Part shown: positions 11,054-23,640 of the stretch, one piece after another
Layout of the letters: every line of letters begins with the position of its first letter
How positions within the stretch are numbered: position 1 is the first letter of the stretch
NCBI RefSeq assembly: GCF_964204645.1
Contig: NC_134026.1
Span: 25,564,650-25,624,649, forward strand
Direction of reading: 5' to 3'
DNA: 60,000 nt
From: Tubulanus polymorphus
Lineage: Eukaryota; Nemertea; Palaeonemertea; Tubulaniformes; Tubulanidae
Notes under the pieces: model-generated
Databases searched by the model: none
Told to the model about the DNA's origin: nothing
What the model saw: only the letters and a program-made list of their open reading frames with translations
Made by a program: the position numbers and the translations under genes

Positions 11054-12100
11054 TTATGTTATTTGGTGATTATTAACTCTCAATAGGTCAACATGAAATA
11101 TACGCTATAAGGAGCATTAAAACTGCGTGTTTCAGTGCAAAGAAGTGACTCTTGTGTTTTTTTCTTTCAAGAAATTTATTGCATTAATACATCTGTACAA
11201 TTGATTTAAGTACCTGCAATATAGTACTGTAACCACCCCCAACTGCACCGGGTAACACTGTTGACTTGTGTGAATGATGACATTGATATCACTGATGATC
11301 GTGTTTACGTTAAATATCACATATCTGATGCTACAAATCTGAGAAACTGAAAAGACACTGGGAAAAACAATTGGATGATACGAAACCTAACTAACAACCT
11401 GATCATGTACAACATTTCAACAACGCTAAGCATATGTATATAAAAAATTCTAGAGCAATTCTGATTGCAAAAAAATGATCTTTAAAATGAAAAGTAGTCT
11501 CTGTGTCTTGGAAAGTATGAGTTAGGTCTATACCATAAGGGTTTTATCTTTTCATATCAAAACACCAAAGTCACTCATTAAAAGCTTGTTTACAAAAAAC
11601 ATTGTTAAGTTATCCGAGGCATTTTCACTTACGGTACAAACTATTTTCTCAAAGTATCGAATTTGCATGAATATTTATGTAAATGATGAAGACCAACACC
11701 GTCTGAAAACTGCAATAACACCAGCGCTTCGAATGATTCACTTTAAATCGTACCAGTTTTAGTTGCGAAAACCGCAAAATGCAATGCGACGCGTTCGAGG
11801 AAAACATATTTCTGAAATTTCCAGTCGTAAAATGAGACGAGCATTTTTTCATCTCGAAAACAGGATGCCGCGACTACTACAACTACTTCATCTGTGAGAA
11901 TTAATTACATATTAACCTGAATCCATGAATTGAACGCTGGCTCGTACTTGTAGATCAGTGTAATTTTACTCTCATTACTTTCCTCTGTTCAAATTTACTG
12001 AGCCAAATAATTCCATGTGTATCTATCTGATACAACTAACGCTGGTACCAGCAGCACATGATTAATATTATACATAGTCATTAAAAAATGGGCTGAAATA
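11054..12100. other. non-coding, no gene seen
   Basis: A+T-rich sequence with only short frames (11132-11320 and 11649-11852, minus). No splice-bounded exon, repeat or RNA gene is supported. Confidence 0.4.
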
Positions 12101-12151
12101 ACATAATCGTTGTTTTTCCGTAACGGTTTGAAGGTGCAGTATTTTTTCACG

Positions 12152-12172
12152 CAGCAGCAGCAGCAGCAGCAG
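12152..12172 (+). repeat. (CAG)7 microsatellite
   Basis: Seven uninterrupted CAG units. A plus-strand open frame (12110-12295) reads them as glutamine, but nothing else marks that frame as coding. Confidence 0.9.
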
Positions 12173-13485
12173 AATTTCTCTTTAGTCGCTGATTTTCAAT
12201 TTCATAGAAGTGTTTACGCATGGACAGGAGTGTCAACAGAATCTTTCACCGTCACGTCCTACTTCGTGTCATATACAGCACCGATCATAATTTGAATAGA
12301 GCGATAAAAAAGAACGCGATTCTAATTTTCAGAATATTACGCTTTTTGCACCGAAACATAACATTCTGGCCATTGCTAAAATAATCGCCCATAAGAAGCG
12401 AAGCGAAATTCTTGCTGTCTTATGGGAAAAAGTATGGAGTATGGCTACACAGACCTCTCAGCACCGGGGATTAAGTATTACATGTCATAAGTACGTCTGA
12501 AATATTCACAAACTGTACAAGTCTGATCGAAATGTATTGCATTTAGCGAAGAAAAGACGAAAAAGCGCCAATCCATACTGAATTCAGTTGGTTCAATAGC
12601 TGCCTCTCATATTACCAACTGACCATCTATCGACATTGCAAAATGGTTTTTTTCCAGAGTGCCATGGCTGCGGAGATCTGTACACCAGTCCAATCCAGCC
12701 TCATATCAATTGAAGAGATTATGATCGTCGTTTGTCATTATATTTTTCAGCGATTCAGATTCCGTGGACGGAGAAAAAAACGCGATTGAATAGCACAGCG
12801 CAGTAAGCAATCATTACCAACACTCAAGAAGACTGTGTTGTTGTATAACTGAGACAACGCAGTGGCACAGTTGTACTGGACGCTCTGATGATTTACTGGC
12901 CCTCATAGTACCAAGGTAAGAAATTTAATTTTTCTCTTTATTTCATAAACGGGGCATTTACTTTTTTGAATATCTCATTATATCATATATACAGGTAATA
13001 GTAAGAAAATTCAATGTTCTTTCGTGAATGTTGGTCGTTGAACAGAGATTCTTCCATTTTCGTGTGAAGCAGGGCATGACCGACTACTTAGTAGACTAGC
13101 CATCTGGGTCGTTCATAGCATACTTTTAATTAATGAGAATTAATTTCTGCATTTCGTTTAATTAATCACATTCCACTTCGTTTCAATTTCCAACCGGCAT
13201 CACTTTAAAGAACCGGTATAACAATGTAGAGGCATCGTCTCATTCACACGAAATTGATGGCCATCTTGACTGAAGCGTTCGAGTGTTTCTCATTATGCCG
13301 TTTCAATTCAAAATAGCCAACGAGACATGAAATTTCATGAATTCAGCCGGGCTCTTTTCCCATTGAGATAAACGAGCGCCTCGCATAAGAGGATCGGTCG
13401 CCATTATCAGCTAAAACATTTCACTGCGACATACTAGTCGTCATCGCATAATTATTTCATGATTAGACTTTAGACACTCTTGACC

Positions 13486-13675
13486 ATGTTTCCTAATAGT
13501 AGGTTTTTTCGCGACGACGTTTTGTGCTCGCTAAATCGCGCAGTTTTAATTGTGGAAACGACGATCACAGAGAGCGCTCTTAGTCATCCTGCGACGCGTA
13601 CACGAGGAGTCCACGAAGTAATGGCCACTCCACGCCACCGCTACAATCTGTTACTTGTTACCATAGTTATCGCAG
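13486..13675 (+). CDS. candidate first coding exon with signal peptide
   Basis: Two in-frame ATGs are possible. The first (13486) has A at -3. The second (13621, GTAATGG) gives MATPRHRYNLLLVTIVIA, with a short basic head and a hydrophobic core of about 10 residues, as in a signal peptide or signal anchor. The frame runs into CGCAG|GTAGAT, a plausible donor at 13676, leaving one base of the next codon (phase 1), the usual phase after signal-peptide exons in animals. If so, the product enters the secretory pathway. No TATA box was seen upstream, and the next exon was not found, so the family is unknown. Confidence 0.33.
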
Positions 13676-14396
13676 GTAGATGTCCACTTGTGCCCATCTA
13701 TTACAAAAACTAATAACTTCCACTTTATTCCAAATACTACGCGCGGTAGACATCGACAAATTACAATTCTTTACTATTTCGCACAAATTCGCACGATCTC
13801 TTCAATTGTGTACCTACGCTTACAAAAAAATAACTCTTTGAAAGCCCAATAAGTAGCCACTTAAACAATCTGTGCTTGAAATCTTACTTAAGCCGCTTGT
13901 TTGAACTTTTTGCACTAGATTAAATCAATGTTATCAAAACTGTATTTCATTGTAATTAAATTGAACTGAACTTTGGATAAACTCTTTGAGTAAATGAACA
14001 CCTATTGAAATTTCGATGTATATATGCCAACACAAAGGGCAGGACCCGGAAATGTCAAATCTGACAAAATTATACATGGTTTTAAGCTAAAATCAACCAT
14101 TCGGTTTTCATAATTACGGGGTGTGCCTGGCTAATGTGGATCGCTTTACTGCATTTTTGACATTTATCCCTCTCAATGCATAATCTCTAATACGCCGCTG
14201 CAACATCTATAATTTGGTTGAAAAACCATTGCAAGATTAATCAGCACAGCGATCAGCACGCAGCCAGAAGTATTAAACAATTAGTTCACCCTTAGATTAA
14301 TCATTCTGACGACTATCTCAATACGTAGCTCTACTCGATTCAAAAAGCATCACCAACCGAAAGCATAATCTATATAAAATAATGGAAAGAAAGATT

Positions 14397-14639
14397 TTAT
14401 TTGGATTTTTTTATAATGGCTATGAATAGGCCCCAGAATATTTCAAGGGGATCAAATTTCTTCTTAAAAGGGCCAGATCCATTAGATTTCTTAACGAACA
14501 ACCTAAGATATCTTTCTTCATTCATAAAAGGGTACCGTGGCCCAAAATGGTGTTCATTTGCAGCCCCTGACCCCCTTTGGAATGCCCATCCTATGGATGC
14601 TGAAACCAATGCGCCAGTAATCGCTGGGCCCCTTTTCAT
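14397..14639 (-). CDS. 80-aa ORF with ATG, unknown
   Basis: A complete minus-strand frame from ATG (G at -3) to TAA, with an AATAAA hexamer overlapping the stop. The product starts MKRGPAITGALVSASIGWAF, a possible short membrane segment, then becomes polar with many glycines, and ends with a second hydrophobic stretch (LEIFWGLFIAII) before a lysine tail. It has the size of a small membrane subunit but I recognise no family. The plus strand is open over almost the same interval, so strand choice rests mainly on the true ATG. It could be an intronless small gene, a retroposed fragment, or chance. Confidence 0.2.
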   Translation of the reverse strand: MKRGPAITGALVSASIGWAFQRGSGAANEHHFGPRYPFMNEERYLRLFVKKSNGSGPFKKKFDPLEIFWGLFIAIIKKSK

Positions 14640-14840
14640 TTCTTAGCGGGTGCTCCGATTGGACATTTTTAGACATAATCACAGTGGTATATCTTCGCTA
14701 TTAGCAAATAGAACATGGAATTCAAACAACGTCACTCGAGGTACTAAACATTTGTGAGTGCAAAAATAAATGCGTTTTACAAAAACCCTGTATTACATTT
14801 GCAAAGATTATGATATATTCAATAACTGCGGCTGCATCTA

Positions 14841-15161
14841 ATGAGGCCATTCAATTCTCTGTCAAGAAAATTGTGGGGGTCCACAATTGTTCATCGTGTA
14901 TTAAAAATTCGCGTATTTCACCCGTGCACTTATATTAAACTTTATTCAGTTTCACGCGACGCCCGACCGGAAATAGCCACCAGTGAACTTTGTATAGCGA
15001 TAACAGCAATATTTTGTAACAATCTAAAAGGGTTTTTCAAAAAACTGTCACGCAAACTATTGACACGGTCGGTCGTCGTATATTTACTTGTTAATGATTT
15101 CCTTGGCCCCGAAATTGCTAAATCAGTGGTCATTACATCGAATGAAAATCATCGAGTATAA
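14841..15161 (+). CDS. 106-aa ORF with ATG, unknown
   Basis: An uninterrupted frame from a true ATG to TAA; the C-terminal third is richer in G+C than its surroundings. The product is basic, with a moderately hydrophobic middle and the tail VVITSNENHRV. No signal peptide, domain or known motif. There is no promoter or splice evidence. A few frames of this length are expected by chance. Confidence 0.17.
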   Translation: MRPFNSLSRKLWGSTIVHRVLKIRVFHPCTYIKLYSVSRDARPEIATSELCIAITAIFCNNLKGFFKKLSRKLLTRSVVVYLLVNDFLGPEIAKSVVITSNENHRV

Positions 15162-16500
15162 TTAATGCACCGGGGTTCATTCTAGCAGTCATTAAATATA
15201 CCGTACATTTTCCTCCATAGCGAAAAACTGGTGCATATTCATTCTGCAGTACAGTTAAATGTCAATATTGGCGTCGTTTGAAAACATAGAATATCAACAG
15301 AAATTGTATCCACGGCCAGTCCTCGTGAAGACTCATAATTGTATGTAAGGCCTATCAATACTGATATGGAGTTAAGGCTTTCACATAGTCTATACTTATT
15401 GGTAATCATGATTGATTTGTAGCATTCGTAAGTCTAGTAGAAAACGAGGATTTCACCTATAATTGTCACCAAAGTTAACTATATTCAAGATATTTCAATG
15501 GTTGAGACGCACTTTCTATGTTACTAGCGACTGCAGAACGAAGTCGCCATTGAAATAATCAATTCTCATTAAAGAATATACACACTATAGTAAAGCTACG
15601 ACTAATCAGCAATTTTCCGGCATCTAGAGTTCAAATAATAGTCACCAATACAGCGACGCGGTGTAAAAAATGACGCCACGATGATTAGAATTAAAACACA
15701 TTTTTGCCATGGATACAGAATGTCGCTATACCTGATGATGGCGCGAGTCATACATTAAAAACAAATATTACCAGTATAATGCGCGTTTAATCGTAAATGG
15801 TCTGAACAAATAGAGATGTTAGCAGTAGGTCATTCTCCGCCCAGCACGGCTCCATTGCCGTAATTAGGTTTTTGAAAGCCGTTTTCGTATAACTTGAAAC
15901 TTTGGTGAAAATGAAAATTCCGCGGTTACATCAGCTTCGATAAACGGTTACCGGTGACACAATGAACGTACAATAGAGACTCATCAGCGACGTTTCAAGT
16001 GTTAATAATCTGAACTTCATAACTGAATGATTGCAATTTCAACTGATCAATAAGTGTTAGAAACATTCATTATCACTCCTAAACTTATAACTCGTTAATT
16101 CGAGTCTGTTTTCAATACGAGTAATAATAATTCAGGGCGTTGGTTGTTAGCTACATCATATCGCACATGCTTCCACCTGTAAATCAGAATCTGAGTTGAG
16201 TTTTAATATAAAGAAAAATTTCACAAACACAAAATAGATCATTACAACCTCCGAATGTGTAATCAGGGAAACCTGGCATCGATCAATGTAAGCTTTCTCA
16301 GTCGAAGCCACTCTTTTCCATATTCAAGGTGTTGGTTCTTAACACCGTGAAAAATTCAAAGCCAAGCAGCAGTCACAAGTATTGTGAAAATTTTCATCAT
16401 ATACGAAGGAATGTATAAGGCTAAATTCCTGATTGTTTTAACAGAAGCAGCTGTTATTATGAACAGGATTCCAAACCCATAAGACTCTCAGAGTCCTAGT
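15162..16500. other. non-coding, no gene seen
   Basis: No open frame worth listing. A weak inverted match between GAATGCACC-type phrases near 15167 and 15231 is too short and imperfect to call an element. Confidence 0.4.
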
Positions 16501-17374
16501 CATCTATCTAAAATGCGATATTGCATTCTTGAACTTGCAGTTCGTCGCTCGGCATTCGCGGCGGATATTTTTCTGAAACCCGGGTATAAAGTTCTCTAGC
16601 GATGCACGAGCACTTTTTAACCTGCTGACAGCTATGAAAATCACATTTGGACGAAACGAAACTGAAAGCGGAATCTGGCAATCACTAATTACATAGCAAA
16701 ACGACTGCCGCGGAAATCGAATCCAAAATCGATGCCGTAAGCATTTACGCCTCGTGCAACCGGGCCACAGGTCACCGATAAGAAGTTTTTGAAATCTCAA
16801 TGCATTAGCGAGAAAACTTCACTAATTACAAACAGCGACTAATGGAAAGTGGAGAGAAAATAAATCATTCGCGCCTAATCAGCTAAAAATACAGTCATTT
16901 CATGTTACAACCTAGACCTTTCTCATTCAAGGAAGGTGCAGGAGCCACCTTATCTCTTATTAGTTTGCATCGATAAATTCTATACCCTTCGATATTTTGA
17001 ACATATTGAAGTGAAATGAACCTACTCTAGTCACTATGAATGCTTAATTACTGATAAACATCGTATTGAAGAATTTCCAAAGTTTTCTCCCATGAAACCA
17101 CACCCTTAGGAAACTCAAACCTATTGAAAAATCGCCGTACACAAATACATCGTGACCAGAGAAAAAGAAAGCGCGAGAAAAGCCGTCGACGTATAAAAGG
17201 CAAAACAGTTTCAAAAAATACTAACTAGATATCGATCAACAAAAATACAAGCCACCGGTTAATGAATAGAAACGCCGTGTCTTATTAGCGTGAATGAAAT
17301 CTGTTTCACGCATTCTAAAGGCTTTCTAATATCGATGAATGTATCGATTTGAATGTAAGAAAATATCACGAAAA

Positions 17375-17752
17375 CTATTCATAACGGCTCGTGACAATCG
17401 ATGCACGGACAGGGAAAACTAGAACAAAAGATTTGATGCGTTCGTTTACGATAGTTTCACTGTAATGTAACCGGAATCTCAAACAAATCCCGTCATCGTC
17501 GCTAATGATGTTCTGAAAGTCTTTTTTAATAACAAATCTAAAAATCAATTTGACGACTGGCGCGCTGATGAACGCAGTAACGCCGCGGTTTATATCTATC
17601 ATTCGTAAAACTGAGTCTAATTGGAAAAAGTGTCCGGCTTCGTGAAAAATGGCGAGGCACGTTTTTATTAAATCTCCTCGAATAATGCCTCGGTATATCC
17701 AGTATGGATGAATATTATCAGTTGAAATCCGAATTAGCGAAAGAACTGGCAA
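17375..17752 (-). CDS. 125-codon ORF with HEAGH motif, unknown
   Basis: A minus-strand frame starting at TTG, with many C- or G-ending codons in its middle. About residues 36-45 read IFHEAGHFFQ. HEAGH fits the HExxH zinc-binding signature of metallopeptidases. In metzincins the motif extends to HExxHxxGxxH, but here the G position is Q and the third histidine position is S, so that fold is not supported. The rest has no recognisable family. It may be a decayed exon of a peptidase-like gene, but HExxH also occurs by chance. No flanking splice sites decide it. Confidence 0.18.
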   Translation of the reverse strand: MPVLSLIRISTDNIHPYWIYRGIIRGDLIKTCLAIFHEAGHFFQLDSVLRMIDINRGVTAFISAPVVKLIFRFVIKKDFQNIISDDDGICLRFRLHYSETIVNERIKSFVLVFPVRASIVTSRYE

Positions 17753-19220
17753 GGAAAATGAAAATTTTGAATGTCGCGTATCCTTTTTAGCGCGAATCTA
17801 GGCTTTTTAAAAAATCTTTTCCTATTATCAATGATATTAACGCAACATATTACTAGTCTGGTCAGACCGAAAAATTCGCTACTGGAGCTAAATGACAAAA
17901 TTAACACGTTGCGAAAAACTATCGGCTTGTATTGCATCGATTTCTTCGGCCAGCTTCAAATTACTGGCCTAATACTCACGAGAAGAAACTTAAAGCCTGC
18001 CGGCATACATGTCTTCTAATTACGGGGAAAAAATGTCATCGAATTAGTTTTTTGCAATCGTTGAAGCGCGTATTCGTAGACGACGAACTGCTCGGAGAAA
18101 ATGCTAAGTCACCTGAAAGTGGGAAGTATTCATGTCGTCACATATGAGTAATTAAAACCTCCAACTGTTATTGCACACTCTTGACAGTTTGCCTAATTAT
18201 TAGCGGCGATGAAAAAAAAATCCTCCGTATTCGACGTACGTTGAAAAAATTCCGCGTGAAAAAATCCGTTTACAGGAATCGGATTCGAAGTAGTAACATA
18301 TCACACTATTCATATCTCACGTATCCGGTGTACGGGAAAAAAAATCATATTTATCTAGCGTAGGATAGATCATTACGAAGGACGTGATTATTGTGCAATG
18401 CGCCCCTTACAGGTGATCATTATCAATAAAACGTTATAAAATTTTCGGTTAAGAAAACCCACTTCAGATGCAATACGAGTTGATGAAAACACATACAAAT
18501 AAACTTTATCATTGGATGATATCTGAATTTGAGAATTCCAGAAATTTTGTCTGATCCTGTGCCACTAGACGTTTAAGTTCAGTATAAATCAAATAAATTA
18601 TGATTGTGTCTTCATGAAATACAGTCAACGACCTTTGAAGAATGCAAGATTGCATACATTATTTATGAATGGCTGAAAAAAAAATTAATCAAGGTTATTC
18701 TCATCCTTCTAAACACATATAAATCCTACGTCAAATGTTAAATTTACATTCACTCGTTCGGTTTTTCATGGAATCAGATATTTTGATTGGTCACAGTACA
18801 AGTTCCCTCTTTCACCATCCTACTAAAACGATACTATATCAAAACGAGCGAATGACGTATGGAAAAATACCAGTAAGTTGATTCAGTATAGTTGATACGA
18901 ATGACCAGACAAAACGTTGCCACAGTCTCTGCCCTTTATAACATTGATAACTACGAAATATTTCTATCATAGATTTAATTACACTTCTATATCCATCCTG
19001 TTTGGAAAATACCCTACGTTTGAAAAATCCATGTACATCCAATTACGATGATTGAAACCTAACAGGATAATTACATAGGAAATTGCACCTAGTTAAACTA
19101 CCGGGCAACCGAACCGGGGCTTCTGTTCTGGGAATCGAATTTAAAAACTTAACACGAGCAAATAGAACCCGCAGTCAATTATTCTCAACCGGGCCTAATT
19201 TGCGCTTTTAACAATTTTCA

Positions 19221-19246
19221 GCTCATTATGTCAAAAAATAATGAGC
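19221..19246. repeat. short perfect hairpin
   Basis: GCTCATTA and TAATGAGC form a perfect 8-bp stem around a 10-nt loop. No context explains it. Confidence 0.4.
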
Positions 19247-19679
19247 GCAAATATGCACAAGAGGAACACACAGTGCGTGGTCCATATATCAATTTAGTAA
19301 ATTCATGACCCAGTCAACGGCATACAAATGTATCCAATTATAATAAACCACCGGTTTTTGCCCGTTATTTCAACTTTATTTGCCGAAGACTTAACAGAAA
19401 ATTGTAGGCCAGCGCAGTCGGTGACATTTAATCCAATATTACATAGATCAAACAGTCTGAAAATAATAGACAATAATATAACGGCAGCATTCCGATAATT
19501 TTTAACTCCACTGTTATTTACATAGAGATAAAAGATGCATTTTGAAGATGATGTTTGTTCAGTTTCTTTATTGTTAAATCGTCCATAATTGGATAATGAA
19601 CTACAATTACCCAACTGCACTTGAAATGATTAATACGTAGCATATATAGATGATAGTTCATGTCGGCTGAATGTATGAA

Positions 19680-19943
19680 TTATGAATGTATATTTGATAT
19701 GAAAGTCTCCAGTCCAATATATATATTTTTTCTTATTTCAATGGAAAGGAACATCATGAATTGATCATGCTTTGCGATGTGCTGTGAATAGATCCTCTCT
19801 CCAACCTCTGTGTTAGGATCAAGCTTCGCGGCAGTGTCATAGCTCTTTGTACTGCGATTCGAAATGTTCACATCAGTTTGGGAAATACAGTTGCGTTGTA
19901 TCTTTTTTATCAAAGGGGTAACACTTAACGAGACCTTTAAAAC
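19680..19943 (-). CDS. possible 3' exon, about 87 aa, unknown
   Basis: Open from just after a TGA to a TAA. The product is polar with a balanced amino-acid mix (SYDTAAKLDPNTEVGERIYS, then QHIAKHDQF). GTTTTAAAG at the upstream edge could be a weak acceptor. No domain is recognised. The minus strand is the T-rich strand in this half of the window, which agrees weakly with minus-strand transcription. Confidence 0.2.
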   Translation of the reverse strand, partial: VLKVSLSVTPLIKKIQRNCISQTDVNISNRSTKSYDTAAKLDPNTEVGERIYSQHIAKHDQFMMFLSIEIRKNIYIGLETFISNIHS

Positions 19944-20963
19944 TCACAAACGCGAATTCATCGCGACCATCGTTTCTTGACCAACGTCTTCTTAAGAATG
20001 AATGATGCTATGTCTCAAGCTTCAATAAAGCCTGCTTAAGCTGTTCTTCAAGGAACAAAAGATGACCATCTTTTTACATTAATCTCACAGATAACACTTG
20101 ATCAAAGTCAAGAAGTCTCCTGATTTCCTATGATTTGAGGTGTCGTTTTCTGCGGCATCACTTGTAAGGTGGTGAATTCTTATCGCGTTAATTATCGGCA
20201 TCCAAAATTTCAATATGGCCGACCCTATTGATGTCCATGCGGTCAATTCATCTCAGGTGCCTGTTTTATGCGTTATCTTCTATGACGGATTAGGTTCAAT
20301 CCAACATTTCGTCAGCTCCAACGACCACGATGACCATTTGCTTTAACGACGAACTGACCATCGCTTGCAAATGTTTTCACGACCAGGTTTTACAATTAGG
20401 CCATCGGAATCCCATCGCGCATTTGTCTTTGTTCGGGGGAATTGTCAGCTAGATCACCGAGAAATAAAAATGATAATATTTTCGTCCGCCAACTGAATCT
20501 GTGCACAGAATTATCGGACTGATGTTTGCAAAAATAGAAACCGGTTATGAGTATGTATAGTATGAACGCAGCTTCAAAGTATAAATTTCAACATTTCGCT
20601 TGCCTTAATAATTACTTCCACGCGAATAAAAACATCATTATTTTGAGCTGATAGAACAACAATAACTAACACTACGATTCGAAGCACTTGATTTCAGTAC
20701 AGACCGGAAGTCTTAATAACAAAAATTTGACATCATAATGGACGTGAATTTATTTGTGGTCTTTTATGGCTGTGATTAGAATTTCTTGTAGGAATAATTT
20801 TATTGCCAATCGCTCGGTATACATTTGACGACTGAAAACAAGATTTTCAATGATTTGCACGCTTACAATTATTGTTATAGCCCTCACTGTGCTGCGTCGT
20901 TTCAGATTTTCACATCCTAACTTTAATTGGAAATTCGTGTAAGCGATCCTTGGAAATATTTGA

Positions 20964-21212
20964 GAGGATTTCAGCTATCGAAATGAATATTTGACGCGGT
21001 GTCGCGATGATTTTCAAGAGCTGCCCGCTGTATACAAATCGAACGTTTTAATGAACTTGAAACCAGTGACGAAACACGAAATACCTTTCTGTGGCGAGAC
21101 GTTGAATAAACACTTGAAGAAAAATTCTTACTATTATATAACCGAGCGCGAAGATGATTGCAAATATAGTAACTGTTTGGAAGCCGAAAATGAACATTCA
21201 CTGCAGGAATGA
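20964..21212 (+). CDS. possible 3' exon, about 80 aa, unknown
   Basis: A plus-strand frame that an acceptor-like GAGGATTTCAG (ending 20974) could open in phase 2, running to TGA at 21210-21212. The peptide is rich in K, E, D, N and C (SYYYITEREDDCKYSNCLEA near the end) with no long hydrophobic run. It is one of the more protein-like frames in the left half, but I recognise no family. A second polar plus-strand frame with an internal acceptor (TCTCAAATTCTAG near 21963) lies at 21884-22108. Both end in stops, so they cannot be consecutive exons of one transcript. Confidence 0.22.
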   Translation, partial: EDFSYRNEYLTRCRDDFQELPAVYKSNVLMNLKPVTKHEIPFCGETLNKHLKKNSYYYITEREDDCKYSNCLEAENEHSLQE

Positions 21213-22108
21213 CGGATAGTTTGAAATTGCCAGCTTGAAATCAAAGTCTTGTTTCAAAATGTTTGAATTGCTCATTTGTCAGATTGATTAATGAATAAGT
21301 AATAACAACCACAAAAGAAAAAAATAGTCGTTAATATATTGAGTCATATCAATTGACAATATTGCCAGTGACCAGATTTAAAGAAATCCAGAAACCATCA
21401 ATCTCTGAAGTGTTACTCCGCCAGACTCTTATGGCAAAGACTCAGAACATATGGTGAACTTTTGTTTCACCATTATCAGAAACCCAAGACAAGAACCTGA
21501 AACCACTTGCAAATAAACCCCCGTATTCAAAAACCTATTCGAGCCGAGTACTCGAGCCCGAAACTATGCAAATTATCCCCAATTGATACGCCATCCGTCC
21601 ACATACACACAAAGTAAATATGACCGAGTATATCGATATAAAATTAATCCCCCGGATAAAAAACTTTCGCGTATAATAAAAGCAACGTCGAAGCAGTCGT
21701 CGCATGACAGACAGAGTTTCATTCGGGCTTTTCAATTTAATACGCCGGCGGAGTAACAAAAACCATGGTCTAGTGGCAAAAATCTGATTATGCACGGAAT
21801 CTCGTCGACTCACTCAAGTATGTAATGATATCAGTCAAATATCAAGCGCACCAACGGAAAATCCATTGAAATGAATGCAATAAGTGGATGTTGAAAATAA
21901 AGAAATATATCTGGATAACCATTCTAACAACCTGTTACTGATACGCAATTTCTCAAATTCTAGGTTAGCGTATGAGCGCGATTTGGTGGAAAAAATACCG
22001 ATATTCCGCACATATCTGAGCTTTACATGTGTCAACATAGAAATGCCTGAAATTATTTGGGACTACAAATTACTAATCGATCGAAAGGCAGTGACAAACA
22101 GCAGCTGA

Positions 22109-23300
22109 TAGTAGGTAACTAGTTAATGGACGACTAAAATCGAACGTTTAAAGCGCGTTTATGTCAACAAACATTGAAAATAATTTTGCTCGTTTCAGCC
22201 ATAAAGCAAATGATCAAAAGCCTGAACCATCATTAAGTGACAAATGAACAATAAATCATATATATATGCGCATATCAAAATGATTCAAATTTTGCCAATT
22301 TCATCGTATGCGTATGTATGTATAAATTGGATGATTTGACGTTGTATGGCCAGTTGACAATCGATAAACCGACAACGCTAAGACCACAGGTTACCAGTCC
22401 AAGTCGCTGGTGAATCGTTACTTTCAGAAAGCTCGCCGTTTTCGCGATCGGAAATCTAATCAAATTCTAGACATCATATATAACTGTCAAGGCAACAAAT
22501 GCATAAAATACGCCGTCCTAGAACGAGACACTTTTCACTTCTCTTGTGGCTCTATCATTTTCATCTTTAACTAGAAAGCAAGATAGCGCTGTCACCATCG
22601 AAAATATAATCCACTATATCTATTGTCGCATAAATTCATACAGTCACTCTTCCTATCGATTGAACTCTTGCAAATAATAAAAAGTCAGTAACAAATTCTA
22701 TCATCATCTAAAGAATGTTGCAGCTATGTGTACGGTTAAGTTAGAAATCTGTCCCATAAAACTGATACCCCTGTAAAAGGCAGTATTATACTCAATTAGT
22801 GTCCTTGATATGTCATCATAAGTCCCTAAAATTTTGGTAATGATAACGATATGGCAACCTGTTTATGCGACAAAATATATCCCGATACCAAAAGTTTTTA
22901 AGGCACATATTCTTTACATCTTGCGGGAATATCTATTATAAGCTGTTATGGTCAACCGCTTCCGGGCATGAAGCAGTAAATCTTCCATTACACTGAAAAG
23001 AATGAAATAAAGCCGGCATTGGCAACGGTGCCTAATGTAATCCCGTATTTCCATCTGAAAACATCTCCCATCGGACATCTCTTATCTTAAACATAACAAT
23101 ATTTTCCACCAAAGAAATTCATATTGACATTTTCGCCGTATAAAAGAATTCCAATGCAAGGCTAGAAGGTGTACTTTGTGAGATTACTCTGCAAGGAAGA
23201 TTGATGATGGCATTCCAATTCATTTGACGTGTTCTGTGACAAAAATCAAAGCCATCAAAAATCCTATTTCAAAAATGAGTATGAAAAACCACCTACTAAC
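22109..23300. other. non-coding, no gene seen
   Basis: A+T-rich, many stops, no repeat that I can delimit. Confidence 0.4.
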
Positions 23301-23422
23301 TCCTACACCCTCCCCCGACAGGGATTCGAACCTGATGGCATCGAGACTCGCCACGGTACAAATCCTGTCACAATTGCCCGAGTGCACAGTTTTGCCGCAT
23401 GGAAATCAGATTGCCCGTTGCA
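23301..23422 (-). repeat. tRNA-like / SINE-like repeat, copy 1
   Basis: Read on the minus strand it contains TACCGTGGCGAGTCTCGATG, then GCCATCAGGTTCGAATCCC. GGTTCGAATCC is a perfect RNA polymerase III B box. An A-box-like TGGC lies only about 15 nt upstream, too close for a working tRNA, and no cloverleaf can be folded. This suggests a decayed tRNA-derived SINE. A second copy in opposite orientation starts near 23527. Confidence 0.6.
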
Positions 23423-23526
23423 TAATCAATGAGGCAAATTTCACAGATAAACTATAAATGGAAAAACCGGGGCTAGAATGAAAAAGATTTCAGATTGGGT
23501 AATAATGGCATCATCTATAAGCGAGC

Positions 23527-23640
23527 TATGGCAGGGTTATATACCGTGGCTGGTCTCGATGCCATCAAGTTCGAATCCCAGCGTGGGGAGCTGCTAATGT
23601 ACTCGTCCTAGTGGACAGATTTTGCCCGATGCGGATTCTA
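23527..23640 (+). repeat. tRNA-like / SINE-like repeat, copy 2
   Basis: GCAGGGTTATATACCGTGG, then CTGGTCTCGATGCCATCAAG, then TTCGAATCCC. This matches copy 1 (opposite strand) over about 50 bp, with a B box mutated at its first base. The copies differ after the B box. The TTTGCCCGATGCGG that follows echoes TTTGCCGCATGG beside copy 1. Confidence 0.58.

Noticed and set aside
12110-12295. Polyglutamine protein from the CAG run
   Set aside because: The frame has no splice, promoter or flanking coding evidence; the glutamines come from a microsatellite.
12751-12915. Possible exon between TATATTTTTCAG and CCAAG|GTAAGA
   Set aside because: All three frames have stops; only 14 codons are open after the acceptor, so it could be a UTR exon but nothing further supports it.
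15167-15250. Inverted GCACC phrases as an 80-bp MITE
   Set aside because: Arms match over fewer than 10 bp, which is not above chance.
17888-17968. Minus-strand 26-codon segment behind an acceptor (LKLAEEIDAIQADSF)
   Set aside because: Protein-like but very short, overlapping an equally protein-like plus-strand frame.
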